Shown: in pieces, positions 1 through 5,150 of the stretch
Layout of the letters: every line of letters begins with the position of its first letter
Position numbering within the stretch: position 1 is the stretch's first letter
Source: CAYHSW01 sp964431075
GTDB taxonomy: Bacteria > Patescibacteriota > Microgenomatia > JAMCZE01
Reading direction: 5' to 3'
Assembly (NCBI GenBank): GCA_964431075.1
Contig: CAYSID010000032.1
Coordinates: 1 to 5,526, forward strand
Length of the DNA stretch: 5,526 nucleotides
The notes under the pieces: model-generated
Database searches by the model: none
What the model saw: only the letters and a program-made list of their open reading frames with translations
What the model was told of the DNA's origin: nothing
Position numbers and translations under genes: made by a program

Positions 1-774
1 AAAAAAGAGGAGGTCAAAAAGTTTTTAGACCTGGTGCCTTTTGAAAACGTCAGGTCTAAGACTTACCCTCTGGGGAAGGGTTTTAAGCTTTATGCCGTCA
101 ACAGGGACTACTACGAAATAATTGAGGCGGGGTTTGAGAAACTCGGTTTTAGGGCCGAAGCAACTGTTCCTCTTACCATGATTGACGGTGAAGCTTTTAG
201 TAAGGCGGTTTTTTCCAAAATCGGTCTGGCAAAACAGTTTTCCCTATCCGGCCAGATAGATTTTCCGGGAGCGGAAAACGATCAGTTTGCAAAAAAAGAT
301 AACAGACGGCTGTTGGTGATGCTGGGGATTCTTGCTTTATTGCTCGGGGGATTGGTTTTTTTAGTAATACTGGCTGATCCGTTCGGGATAAACCGGAAAC
401 CGGTTGAAAAGCCGGCCGCGGTTGCCCCCGTAACTCTTCCCGTGGCAAAAAAAGAGGTTGCGGAATTGCCAAAAATAGCGACAGAGAGTTTGCGGCTTAA
501 AATTCTTAACGCTTCGGGAAAAAATGGGGCGGCCGGTGACGCCAGGGAAATTTTTAGAATTTTGGGCTTTAGAGAAATTGCGGTAGGGAATGCCGCCGGT
601 TCGGCGCAAAGTTCGGTTTTGGTTTACACGCCGATAGTTCCGGAGGACATTTTGGAGTCTGTTGTCAATAAATTAAAGAATCACTATCCGGCAATGACGG
701 TTACGCAAACAGCCACGGCCGATGCGGATATTCTGTTTACTATTGGCCGGGATCAGCTCAAAACTGCCCCTTGA
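1..774 (+). CDS. Pilus-associated membrane protein with LytR_C domain (5' end missing)
   Basis: The frame is open from base 1, so this is a 3' fragment of 257 visible residues; the GTG at 34 is only an internal codon. Visible residues 1 to about 95 are soluble and resemble the end of PilM/GspL-type actin-like pilus proteins (a stretch near residues 27-55 with the pattern lysine-rich strand, acidic helix, 'EKLGFRAEA'). Residues 104-125 are one strongly hydrophobic membrane helix preceded by KKDNRR, which suggests a cytoplasmic N side. A Pro/Ala/Lys-rich linker follows, then residues about 161-252 match the LytR C-terminal domain (PF13399) pattern: 'LKILNASGKNGAAGDA' followed by alternating strands and helices. 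LytR_C domains occur on the outer face of the membrane. The pilin gene directly downstream supports a role in type IV pilus assembly. The LytR_C call is fairly secure; the PilM/GspL relation is a pattern-based inference. Confidence 0.75.
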   Translation, partial: KKEEVKKFLDLVPFENVRSKTYPLGKGFKLYAVNRDYYEIIEAGFEKLGFRAEATVPLTMIDGEAFSKAVFSKIGLAKQFSLSGQIDFPGAENDQFAKKDNRRLLVMLGILALLLGGLVFLVILADPFGINRKPVEKPAAVAPVTLPVAKKEVAELPKIATESLRLKILNASGKNGAAGDAREIFRILGFREIAVGNAAGSAQSSVLVYTPIVPEDILESVVNKLKNHYPAMTVTQTATADADILFTIGRDQLKTAP

Positions 775-800
775 CAAGGTTTTAGGAAGTGTTTTACACT
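771..800 (+). promoter_or_regulatory. Sigma70-type promoter of the pilin gene, predicted leaderless
   Basis: A perfect -35 box TTGACA lies at 771-776, then an 18-base spacer, then a -10 box TACACT at 795-800 (4 of 6 consensus). The expected start point, seven bases past the -10 box, is base 807, the A of the pilin ATG. The stop codon of the upstream gene (772-774) lies inside the -35 box. There is no Shine-Dalgarno sequence before the ATG. Confidence 0.6.
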
Positions 801-806
801 GATCGC

Positions 807-1295
807 ATGAAATCTGCCCGACGAGGTTTTACCCTTATAGAACTTCTTGTTGTTATCGGGATCTTGGCTGTTCTTCTGACGATTGTTCTTATTGCCATCA
901 ATCCCGGGCGGCAGTTTGCCCAGGCGAATAACACCAAGAGGCGGTCTGATGTCAATGCTCTGTTGAACGCCATTCATCAGTTTGGGGCGGATAACAGGGG
1001 GGCCTTGCCCGGAGGGTTAGTCGGGTCTCCGGGAGTCGTGGTTAATATCTCCGACGCCTCTGCGGCCGGAGATCTCTGTGATGATTTGATGCCGACCTAC
1101 CTTTCGACTTTGCCGGTGGACCCAAGTCTTAATAGCCAGCCGATTGCCAGTTGCGGAGCTTCGTATGATACCGGCTACCAGGTGGTTTACGGGTCGGCCA
1201 CTGATCCGACGAATCGACGGGTGACGGTTATTGCTCCCAACGCTGATCTGACTGTCGAGCCGGCGGGAACTACGGAGATCTCCGTTACTAGATAA
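807..1295 (+). CDS. Type IV pilin / GspG-like pseudopilin
   Basis: The protein has 162 residues and a textbook class III signal: a short basic leader (MKSARRG), predicted prepilin peptidase cleavage between Gly7 and Phe8, and mature FTLIELLVVIGILAVLL with the conserved Glu at mature position 5 (residue 12). The hydrophobic helix at about 8-30 is both the membrane anchor and the core packing helix of the fibre. The following NPGRQFAQANNTKRRSDVN segment is typical of the amphipathic continuation. Cys91 and Cys116 bracket a 'YLSTLPVDP' segment found in GspG/PilE-like proteins and could form a disulfide. An in-frame GTG at 789 would add six residues, but it sits within the promoter and the ATG at 807 gives the usual leader. 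Major versus minor pilin, and pilus versus secretion or competence, cannot be decided here. Confidence 0.9.
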   Translation: MKSARRGFTLIELLVVIGILAVLLTIVLIAINPGRQFAQANNTKRRSDVNALLNAIHQFGADNRGALPGGLVGSPGVVVNISDASAAGDLCDDLMPTYLSTLPVDPSLNSQPIASCGASYDTGYQVVYGSATDPTNRRVTVIAPNADLTVEPAGTTEISVTR

Positions 1296-1313
1296 CACAA
1301 AATCTGGTATAAC
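1285..1313 (+). promoter_or_regulatory. Extended -10 promoter of the CaCA gene, predicted leaderless
   Basis: An extended -10 element TGGTATAAC ends at 1313 (TG at 1305-1306, TATAAC at 1308-1313). A weak -35 candidate TTACTA is at 1285-1290 with a 17-base spacer, inside the last codons of the pilin gene. The predicted start point, seven bases past the -10, is 1320, exactly the A of the next ATG. No Shine-Dalgarno sequence is present. Confidence 0.55.
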
Positions 1314-1319
1314 TTATTC

Positions 1320-2249
1320 ATGAGTTTTTTGGTTTATTTGGTGTCCTTTTTTCTGATTTGGAAAGGTGCCGAATTGATTGTTGATTCCGTTTCTAAACTG
1401 GCCCACCGCTTGAGAATCTCTGCGTTCTCTATTTCTTTTTTTGTTTTGGGGGTGTTGACTTCGATTCCGGAAATTACGGTGGGGATCAACTCCGTTATCA
1501 AAGGCACGCCGGAAGTTTTTGCCGGTGATCTTTTGGGGGGAACTTTAACCCTTTTTATTTTTGTGATTCCTCTTCTAGCCGTTCTTGGTAATGGACTGTC
1601 TTTGAAACATGAATTAGACAAAAAACATTTATTAATTACTTTATTGGTAATAATTTTACCTGTCCTGTTATTATTGGACAGTCGGATTGCACTTTTGGAG
1701 GCTTTAGTAATGATCGGTTTTTACGTTCTTTTGTTTTATATTTTGGAACATCGACAGTATGAACATCAACATCTAGATACCCCCAAAAATTTTCACTGGC
1801 TAAAAGATGCCCTAAAAATAATTATTGGAGTTTGCTTGGTGGCCATCTCCAGTTATTTTTTGGTTGATAAAACGGTAGAATTTGCTCGGTTTTTAAATAT
1901 TTCCCCGTTTGTTATAAGTTTTATCGTTATGGGGTTGGGAACTAATTTGCCGGAAATTTCTCTGGTTCTGCGGGCCGCGGTTTCAGGCCGAAAGGATATC
2001 GCTTTCGGCGATTTTCTCGGATCGGCGGTTGCTAACACCGTGGTAATGGGTGGTCTTACCATGCTAAACCGCAGGACGGTGATTATTCCCGCCAACTTTT
2101 TCGTCCAATCGATTTTTATTTTCGGGGCAATTTTTCTTTTTTATTATTTCTCCAGTTCCGGGCAAAACATCACTCGGCGGGAGGGGGCGGTTCTTCTTAG
2201 TATTTACATCCTCTTCTTGCTTCTTAACGTTTGTGGTAACATCAGTTAA
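1320..2249 (+). CDS. CaCA-family (Na+/Ca2+ exchanger-like) membrane antiporter
   Basis: The 309-residue protein is almost entirely membrane helices (about ten) arranged as two homologous halves. It carries the two alpha repeats of the Ca2+:cation antiporter superfamily (PF01699): alpha-1 at about 43-80 (LGVLTSIPEITVGINSVIKG, then AGDLLGGT) and alpha-2 at about 204-241 (GLGTNLPEISLVLRAAVSG, then FGDFLGSAVANT). Glu51 and Glu212 match the pair of ion-coordinating acids. Alpha-1 has Gly74 and Leu78 where the usual repeat has Ser and Asn; alpha-2 keeps Ser235 and Asn239. The cytoplasmic or central loop (about 143-160) has four His in an EHRQYEHQH-type stretch. Family membership is secure; the transported ion is not, and the altered alpha-1 site makes ordinary Na+/Ca2+ exchange less certain. 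The gene overlaps the next start codon by one base. Confidence 0.85.
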   Translation: MSFLVYLVSFFLIWKGAELIVDSVSKLAHRLRISAFSISFFVLGVLTSIPEITVGINSVIKGTPEVFAGDLLGGTLTLFIFVIPLLAVLGNGLSLKHELDKKHLLITLLVIILPVLLLLDSRIALLEALVMIGFYVLLFYILEHRQYEHQHLDTPKNFHWLKDALKIIIGVCLVAISSYFLVDKTVEFARFLNISPFVISFIVMGLGTNLPEISLVLRAAVSGRKDIAFGDFLGSAVANTVVMGGLTMLNRRTVIIPANFFVQSIFIFGAIFLFYYFSSSGQNITRREGAVLLSIYILFLLLNVCGNIS

Positions 2250-2500
2250 TGAGAGACGCCTGTGCCGGGTGTTTTAAAACTGTCGGAACTCCTGCCAGAC
2301 TAAAGATATTTATGGCGGTGCGGGATAAAAAGGTAGATATTTCTGCTTTGGCGCGTCTGACCGGCTTGCGCCAGCCGACGGTGACGTTTCATGTTAATGA
2401 GTTAGCCAAAGCGGGGCTGGTTAAAAAAATAAAATCCGGCCGTAACGTCTTCTGTGTCTCTTCTCCTCCCGTCTGCCCCCACTGCCCACTTTTTAATTAA
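2249..2500 (+). CDS. Small ArsR-type winged-helix regulator with two CXXC pairs
   Basis: The 83-residue protein has the ArsR/SmtB layout. A first helix with TPARLKIFMAV (about 14-24) is followed by a helix-turn-helix at about 31-60: 'ISALARLTGLRQPTVTFHVNELAKAGLV', where the TVTFHVNEL helix would read DNA, then a short wing (KIKSGRNVFCV). Cys5/Cys8 and Cys76/Cys79 (CPHC) form pairs at the two ends and could make a four-Cys metal or redox site, within one chain or across a dimer. Such proteins usually repress their own operon until ligand binds. Its ATG overlaps the stop of the CaCA gene (TAATG), so it is probably translated by coupling and may sense an ion moved by that transporter. The ligand is unknown. 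No operator palindrome could be picked out with confidence. Confidence 0.8.
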   Translation: MRDACAGCFKTVGTPARLKIFMAVRDKKVDISALARLTGLRQPTVTFHVNELAKAGLVKKIKSGRNVFCVSSPPVCPHCPLFN

Positions 2501-2702
2501 TTCTGGTGATTACCCTCCCTCTTCTTGTTGTAATTCTTTTTTTTGGGGGCCTTGTTAAATTTTCAATCAACCTGTTTTTAGTTTCAATTTGCCGAAGCTG
2601 CTCATCTGTTAATTTTGGTGGTTGTTCAAATAAATCGTGGTGGAAACGTCTTTTTACAGGATCATAAATTTGCCGAAGTTTTATTAAAAACTCGGAACCC
2701 AT
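2493..2702 (-). CDS. Small basic hypothetical protein
   Basis: The frame encodes 69 residues, rich in Arg and Lys, with no membrane segment. The middle (about 31-50, LTDEQLRQIETKNRLIENL) should be an amphipathic helix or short coiled coil, followed by a very basic tail (RPPKKRITTRRGRVITR) that could touch nucleic acid. I do not recognise a family. Support for a real gene comes from a protein-like composition, an ATG with AGAGG at 2711-2715 eight bases upstream, and a TATAAT at 2719-2724. It converges on the ArsR-type gene and overlaps it by eight bases, with both stops in TTAATTAA. It could instead be the surviving end of a longer decayed gene. Confidence 0.5.
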   Translation of the reverse strand: MGSEFLIKLRQIYDPVKRRFHHDLFEQPPKLTDEQLRQIETKNRLIENLTRPPKKRITTRRGRVITRIN

Positions 2703-2718
2703 GATCCCAGCCTCTTTT

Positions 2719-2763
2719 ATTATAGGTTCTCATTCAATCCCTGTATTTTTATTTTTATTTTTT
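2719..2763 (-). promoter_or_regulatory. Promoter of the small basic gene, with A-tract UP-like element
   Basis: Read on the - strand, a perfect TATAAT covers 2724-2719, with a poor -35 candidate (AATACA, 2747-2742) after a 17-base spacer. Upstream, 2745-2763 is three AAAAAT units at 6-base period, resembling an A-tract UP element. The expected start point, near 2712, would give a leader of about ten bases and would fall inside the AGAGG motif. Confidence 0.4.
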
Positions 2764-2800
2764 GTACAATGGCAAGACTCGCCCAAAAATGTGGCTTGGT

Positions 2801-2839
2801 TGTCGTTGCGATCCCAAGCGAAGTCGAGGGATAAGCGAC
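2801..2839 (+). repeat. Hairpin intergenic repeat (ATCCC...GGGAT type)
   Basis: ATCCC at 2811-2815 pairs with GGGAT at 2828-2832 around an AAGCGAAGTCGA loop, and GTCG at 2802-2805 pairs with CGAC at 2836-2839. The core closely resembles the ATCCCGAGCGAAGTCGAGGGAT palindrome that I recall as a common intergenic repeat in many bacterial genomes. Its left edge TGTCGTTGCGA matches, in inverted orientation and with one mismatch, the right edge of the repeat at 3034-3067. A T-rich stretch follows on the + strand (CTTTATTTT), so it could also act as a weak terminator. Confidence 0.55.
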
Positions 2840-2855
2840 CTTTATTTTGCCGTAA

Positions 2856-3026
2856 CTTTATCGTATTGATGACCTTCGGGATAAATATGACAACCATTGC
2901 GAATGTTTGGAGGAATGTTTTTTACCAAAATACTACCCAGTAAACCCCAACCAAATTCAACCTGAAATGACGATCGTAAATATAGGTAAACAAAGCGTTG
3001 TCATAATACATAATAGGAGTTGCTAG
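2856..3026 (+). pseudogene. Possible gene relic: protein-like frame without a start
   Basis: This frame stays open for 56 codons, from the TAA at 2853 to the TAG at 3024-3026. Its translation has a protein-like mix of residues, beginning LYRIDDLRDKYDNHCECLEE and ending MTIVNIGKQSVVIIHNRSC, with three Cys in the first third. There is no plausible start codon near its beginning. Further upstream the same frame contains an ATG at 2769 (MARLAQKCGLVVVAIP...), broken by stops at 2832 and 2853, where the hairpin repeat lies. A small gene interrupted by the repeat is one reading. A chance open frame is equally possible, since 56 open codons are not rare. I do not recognise a family. Confidence 0.25.
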
Positions 3027-3033
3027 AACGGCG

Positions 3034-3067
3034 AAAAAAGATTGCTTCGTACGACTCGCAATGACAT
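3034..3067 (-). repeat. Hairpin intergenic repeat (TCATTGCGA...GCAATC type), terminator-like
   Basis: ATTGC (3041-3045) pairs with GCAAT (3058-3062) around the palindrome TCGTACGA (3047-3054). The sequence resembles the widespread GATTGCTTCG...CGCAATGACA intergenic repeat known to me from many genomes. On the - strand the hairpin is followed by CTTTTTT, the layout of an intrinsic terminator, although no - strand gene obviously needs one here. It ends just before the isomerase promoter. Confidence 0.55.
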
Positions 3068-3084
3068 GAGGAAATATGTATAAT
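3056..3084 (+). promoter_or_regulatory. Promoter of the cupin isomerase gene
   Basis: A perfect TATAAT lies at 3079-3084, preceded by ATATG. The best -35 at 17 bases is TCGCAA (3056-3061), a poor match that falls in the hairpin repeat. The predicted start point, about 3091, leaves at most two bases before the ATG at 3093, so the mRNA is probably leaderless or nearly so. GAGGA at 3068-3072 is too far upstream, and outside the transcript, to act as a ribosome site. Confidence 0.55.
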
Positions 3085-3092
3085 AAAAACAA

Positions 3093-3644
3093 ATGAAATT
3101 AACAATTGTAAAGAGTTTAGAGGAAATGAAGTTTGTCCTCAAAGACCCAAATGCCGTCGGGCCTGATCCGGCTTACTGGGTGTTTAAAGGAGTGTCCGAA
3201 AAATGGCAGAATATGACGGTTATTCCTGCGGGGGATTATAACGGCGAGTTTACGAAGACTTTTGGCCATTATCATCTCAACCCGGTCAATGACGAAAATT
3301 ATGTAGTTGTTTCCGGAAAGGGAGTTTTAATTTTGCAAAAAAAACATTTTGAAAACGGAAAATTTGTTCCGGAAACTGTCGGCGAAGTTCAAGTCATGCG
3401 GCTTGAGGTTGGAAAAGCAGTTAAAGTGTCCGGTGATTTTGGCCATGCCTTAATAAATGTTGGCGATGAGCCGCTGATAACTTATGACGACCGGATTGAA
3501 CCGCATTCTCCCGAGGATTACGAAGCCGTGGCCCGGCTTCACGGCTTGGCTTATTACATCGTCAAAGAGGTGGGTAAAGTCAGCGTCCTTCCAAACCCCA
3601 ACTACAAAAATCTTTCCGCGGCTATCTTAGAAAACAGTCTTTAG
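3093..3644 (+). CDS. Cupin-type glucose-6-phosphate isomerase
   Basis: This enzyme interconverts glucose 6-phosphate and fructose 6-phosphate in the cytoplasm, the second step of upper glycolysis. It belongs to the metal-dependent cupin family (PF06560, as in Pyrococcus furiosus, about 190 residues) and not the large classical Pgi fold. The 183 residues show the hallmark motif at about 54-75: TKTFGHYHLNPVNDENYVVV, with metal ligands His59, His61 and Glu68. The fourth ligand is probably His118 in GDFGHALINVGDEPL of the second cupin motif. Compared with the archaeal enzyme there appear to be extra residues between the two motifs (around 84-100). The ATG at 3093 follows the promoter directly and gives a standard N terminus. 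The stop codon abuts that of rarA on the other strand. Confidence 0.88.
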   Translation: MKLTIVKSLEEMKFVLKDPNAVGPDPAYWVFKGVSEKWQNMTVIPAGDYNGEFTKTFGHYHLNPVNDENYVVVSGKGVLILQKKHFENGKFVPETVGEVQVMRLEVGKAVKVSGDFGHALINVGDEPLITYDDRIEPHSPEDYEAVARLHGLAYYIVKEVGKVSVLPNPNYKNLSAAILENSL

Positions 3645-4802
3645 TTATTTTTCAAAAAACTTCAAGATTTTTAGTTTTTCGGGGAGAAATGGCAAGTTAG
3701 ATTGAGGGCCAACGTGGGAATTACTCCAAGTGTAATTTTTGGCATAACCAAGTTTTTTCATCAGTTTGGTTGGAGTGTTGCGAAGATGTAGGGGGATCGG
3801 TTCATTGGGATAATCGGTGACGGCCTGTTGAGCTTTGCCGAGAGCGTCGGCCACGGCGCGGGATTTAGGAGCCAAAGCTAAATAAAGGGTAACATGGGCT
3901 AAAGTCAAGGCCGCTTCCGGCAGACCAATTTTTATTACGGCCTCAAAGGCTTCATTGGCTTGAATTAAAGCTCCGCGATCGGCAAGACCAATATCTTCCG
4001 AGGCCAAAATAATTAAGCGCCGGGCAATAAATTTTGGATCTTCACCGAGATTCAGCATCCGGCACAGATAGTAAAGTGCGGCGTCCGGATCGGAGCCGCG
4101 GACGGATTTGATAAAGGCAGAAATGGTGTTGTAGTGTTCATCGGCTTTTTTGTCATAAATCCCCGCCGTTTTAGTTTGAAAAACTTCCTTAACAATATCA
4201 ACATTAATGGTTTTATATTCGGCGCAAATTTCTAGGGCATTAAGCATGATGCGAGCATCTCCCCCGGACAATCTTATTAATAATTCTTCTGACTCTTTAT
4301 CCAATTTTTTCTTCAAAATTCTAAGGCCGTTATTTAAAATAATTTTTAATTGTTTTAAATTTAGGGATTGCAAGACAAGCACTCTACATCGGGATAAAAG
4401 GGGGGCGATAACCTCGAAAGACGGGTTTTCCGTTGTGGCTCCGAATAAAATAATTAAGCCCGATTCAACATGGGGTAACAGCGCGTCCTGTTGAGCCTTA
4501 TTCCACCGGTGAATTTCATCAATAAACAAAATCGTCTTTTTAGTTTTGGCGTCTTTAATAATCTCCGCGAGGTCTGCCTTTCCCGTATTAACCGCTGATA
4601 ATTCGTGGAAATTCGCATGAGATTCGTTCGCGATGATTCGAGCAAGCGTAGTTTTACCCGTTCCCGGCGGCCCCCAAAAAATAATGGAATATAAATTCCC
4701 TGACGCAATCATCCGGTTGATGATTTTCCCCGGTCCCACCAAATGCTCCTGCCCCACGAAATCCTTTAATTTCTCCGGCCGCATCTTTATCGCAAGGTTC
4801 AT
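3645..4802 (-). CDS. rarA: Replication-associated recombination protein A (AAA+ ATPase)
   Basis: RarA/MgsA is a clamp-loader-like AAA+ ATPase that acts at stalled replication forks on single-stranded DNA ends. The 385 residues begin MNLAIKMRPEKLKDFVGQEHL, the family's standard opening. Visible motifs are Walker A GPPGTGKT (44-51), Walker B ILFIDEIHRWNKAQQDALLP (91-110), sensor 1 GATTENPSFE (121-130), arginine finger region LLSRCR (135-140) and sensor 2 GGDAR (180-184). The C-terminal helical and tetramerisation domain follows, including RGSDPDAALYYLCRMLNLGE (235-254) and ASEDIGLAD (267-275). E. coli RarA has 447 residues. Here the protein stops at FLPEKLKILKFFEK (372-385), where relatives usually continue with a further short segment. 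All ATPase residues are intact, so it should be active. Start chosen at 4802 from the N-terminal motif and the -10 element. Confidence 0.95.
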   Translation of the reverse strand: MNLAIKMRPEKLKDFVGQEHLVGPGKIINRMIASGNLYSIIFWGPPGTGKTTLARIIANESHANFHELSAVNTGKADLAEIIKDAKTKKTILFIDEIHRWNKAQQDALLPHVESGLIILFGATTENPSFEVIAPLLSRCRVLVLQSLNLKQLKIILNNGLRILKKKLDKESEELLIRLSGGDARIMLNALEICAEYKTINVDIVKEVFQTKTAGIYDKKADEHYNTISAFIKSVRGSDPDAALYYLCRMLNLGEDPKFIARRLIILASEDIGLADRGALIQANEAFEAVIKIGLPEAALTLAHVTLYLALAPKSRAVADALGKAQQAVTDYPNEPIPLHLRNTPTKLMKKLGYAKNYTWSNSHVGPQSNLPFLPEKLKILKFFEK

Positions 4803-4808
4803 AAGGGG

Positions 4809-4816
4809 ATTTTACA
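4809..4816 (-). promoter_or_regulatory. Possible -10 element directly before rarA
   Basis: On the - strand TGTAAAAT covers 4816-4809, with TAAAAT (5 of 6 consensus) ending exactly six bases before the rarA ATG, the same spacing as in the pilin and CaCA promoters. No good -35 box is seen. The gene may also be reached by read-through from the small gene upstream, 19 bases away. Confidence 0.35.
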
Positions 4817-4821
4817 ACTTT

Positions 4822-5043
4822 TTAACGGAGACAAACATGACTATTTGCGGCTTGGACAACTTGAGTAGCATCGGTTGGAGCGGCAAAAACAGAATCGCAT
4901 TTTTGGTGATGCAAAAAAGCAACAGCTCCATCGGTCTTCAATCGATATTGGAATCCTTTGGGTAGACCAGAAATTTGTTTTATTTCCGTGTTAACACTTG
5001 CAAAATAAATAGGGTGGTCATTTGGGAAAATGTTTTCTGCCAT
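4822..5043 (-). CDS. Small hypothetical protein upstream of rarA
   Basis: The protein has 73 residues from the ATG at 5043 (MAENIFPNDHPIYFASVNTE...). It is soluble, with no membrane helix or signal peptide and no recognised family. It contains HHQKC (45-49) and a second Cys near the end (Cys71), and looks like a compact mixed alpha/beta fold. A longer form from a TTG at 5070 would add nine residues (MKQRERILQ) but has no ribosome site. The ATG is preceded by a purine-rich GAGAGAGAA stretch about ten bases upstream. A TATAAT at 5086-5091 supports transcription. It is 19 bases from rarA on the same strand, so the two may be cotranscribed; a functional link is only suggested by position. Confidence 0.5.
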   Translation of the reverse strand: MAENIFPNDHPIYFASVNTEIKQISGLPKGFQYRLKTDGAVAFLHHQKCDSVFAAPTDATQVVQAANSHVCLR

Positions 5044-5085
5044 TTGGAGTATTCTCTCTCTCTGCTTCAAAAGTCAAGTAGAAAA

Positions 5086-5114
5086 ATTATAGGCCTAAAC
5101 CCGACCTAATTTAA
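5086..5114 (-). promoter_or_regulatory. Promoter of the small gene upstream of rarA
   Basis: On the - strand a perfect TATAAT covers 5091-5086, with a weak -35 TTAAAT at 5114-5109 after a 17-base spacer. The start point would be near 5079, giving a leader of about 36 bases to the ATG at 5043, in contrast to the leaderless pattern elsewhere in the window. Confidence 0.4.
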
Positions 5115-5150
5115 CGATCGTAAATTGGAGTAGATAGAGGGTATTGACAA

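Larger units (their letters stand above)
2703..3092. other. Long intergenic stretch with repeats and no confident gene
   Basis: This is the longest gene-poor stretch in an otherwise packed window. From left to right it holds a - strand promoter with phased T/A tracts (2719-2763), a hairpin repeat (2801-2839), a protein-like frame without a start (2856-3026), a second hairpin repeat in the opposite orientation (3034-3067) and the promoter of the downstream isomerase gene. It may be the scar of a lost gene or a small non-autonomous element. Confidence 0.5.

Noticed and set aside
789..806. An upstream GTG start for the pilin.
   Set aside because: It lies within the promoter, before the predicted transcript start, and would lengthen a leader that is already typical from the ATG at 807.
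2701..2943. An 80-codon + strand frame starting at 2701.
   Set aside because: Its start lies inside the - strand small gene, it runs through the T-rich promoter tract and the hairpin repeat, and its translation is low-complexity and not protein-like.
2842..3000. A 52-codon open frame on the - strand (ending PEGHQYDKVTAK).
   Set aside because: It has no usable start codon, overlaps the + strand frame judged somewhat more protein-like, and is short enough to arise by chance.
3061..3066. ATGACA as a -35 box for the isomerase gene.
   Set aside because: It is a 5 of 6 match, but the spacer to TATAAT would be only 12 bases; it is part of the hairpin repeat.
4633..4965. A 110-codon + strand frame opposite the start of rarA and the small gene.
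   Set aside because: It is antisense to the highly conserved Walker A region of RarA and has no promoter or recognisable protein pattern.
5044..5070. A TTG start nine codons upstream for the small gene before rarA.
   Set aside because: It has no ribosome site, and an ATG with a purine-rich upstream region is available at 5043.
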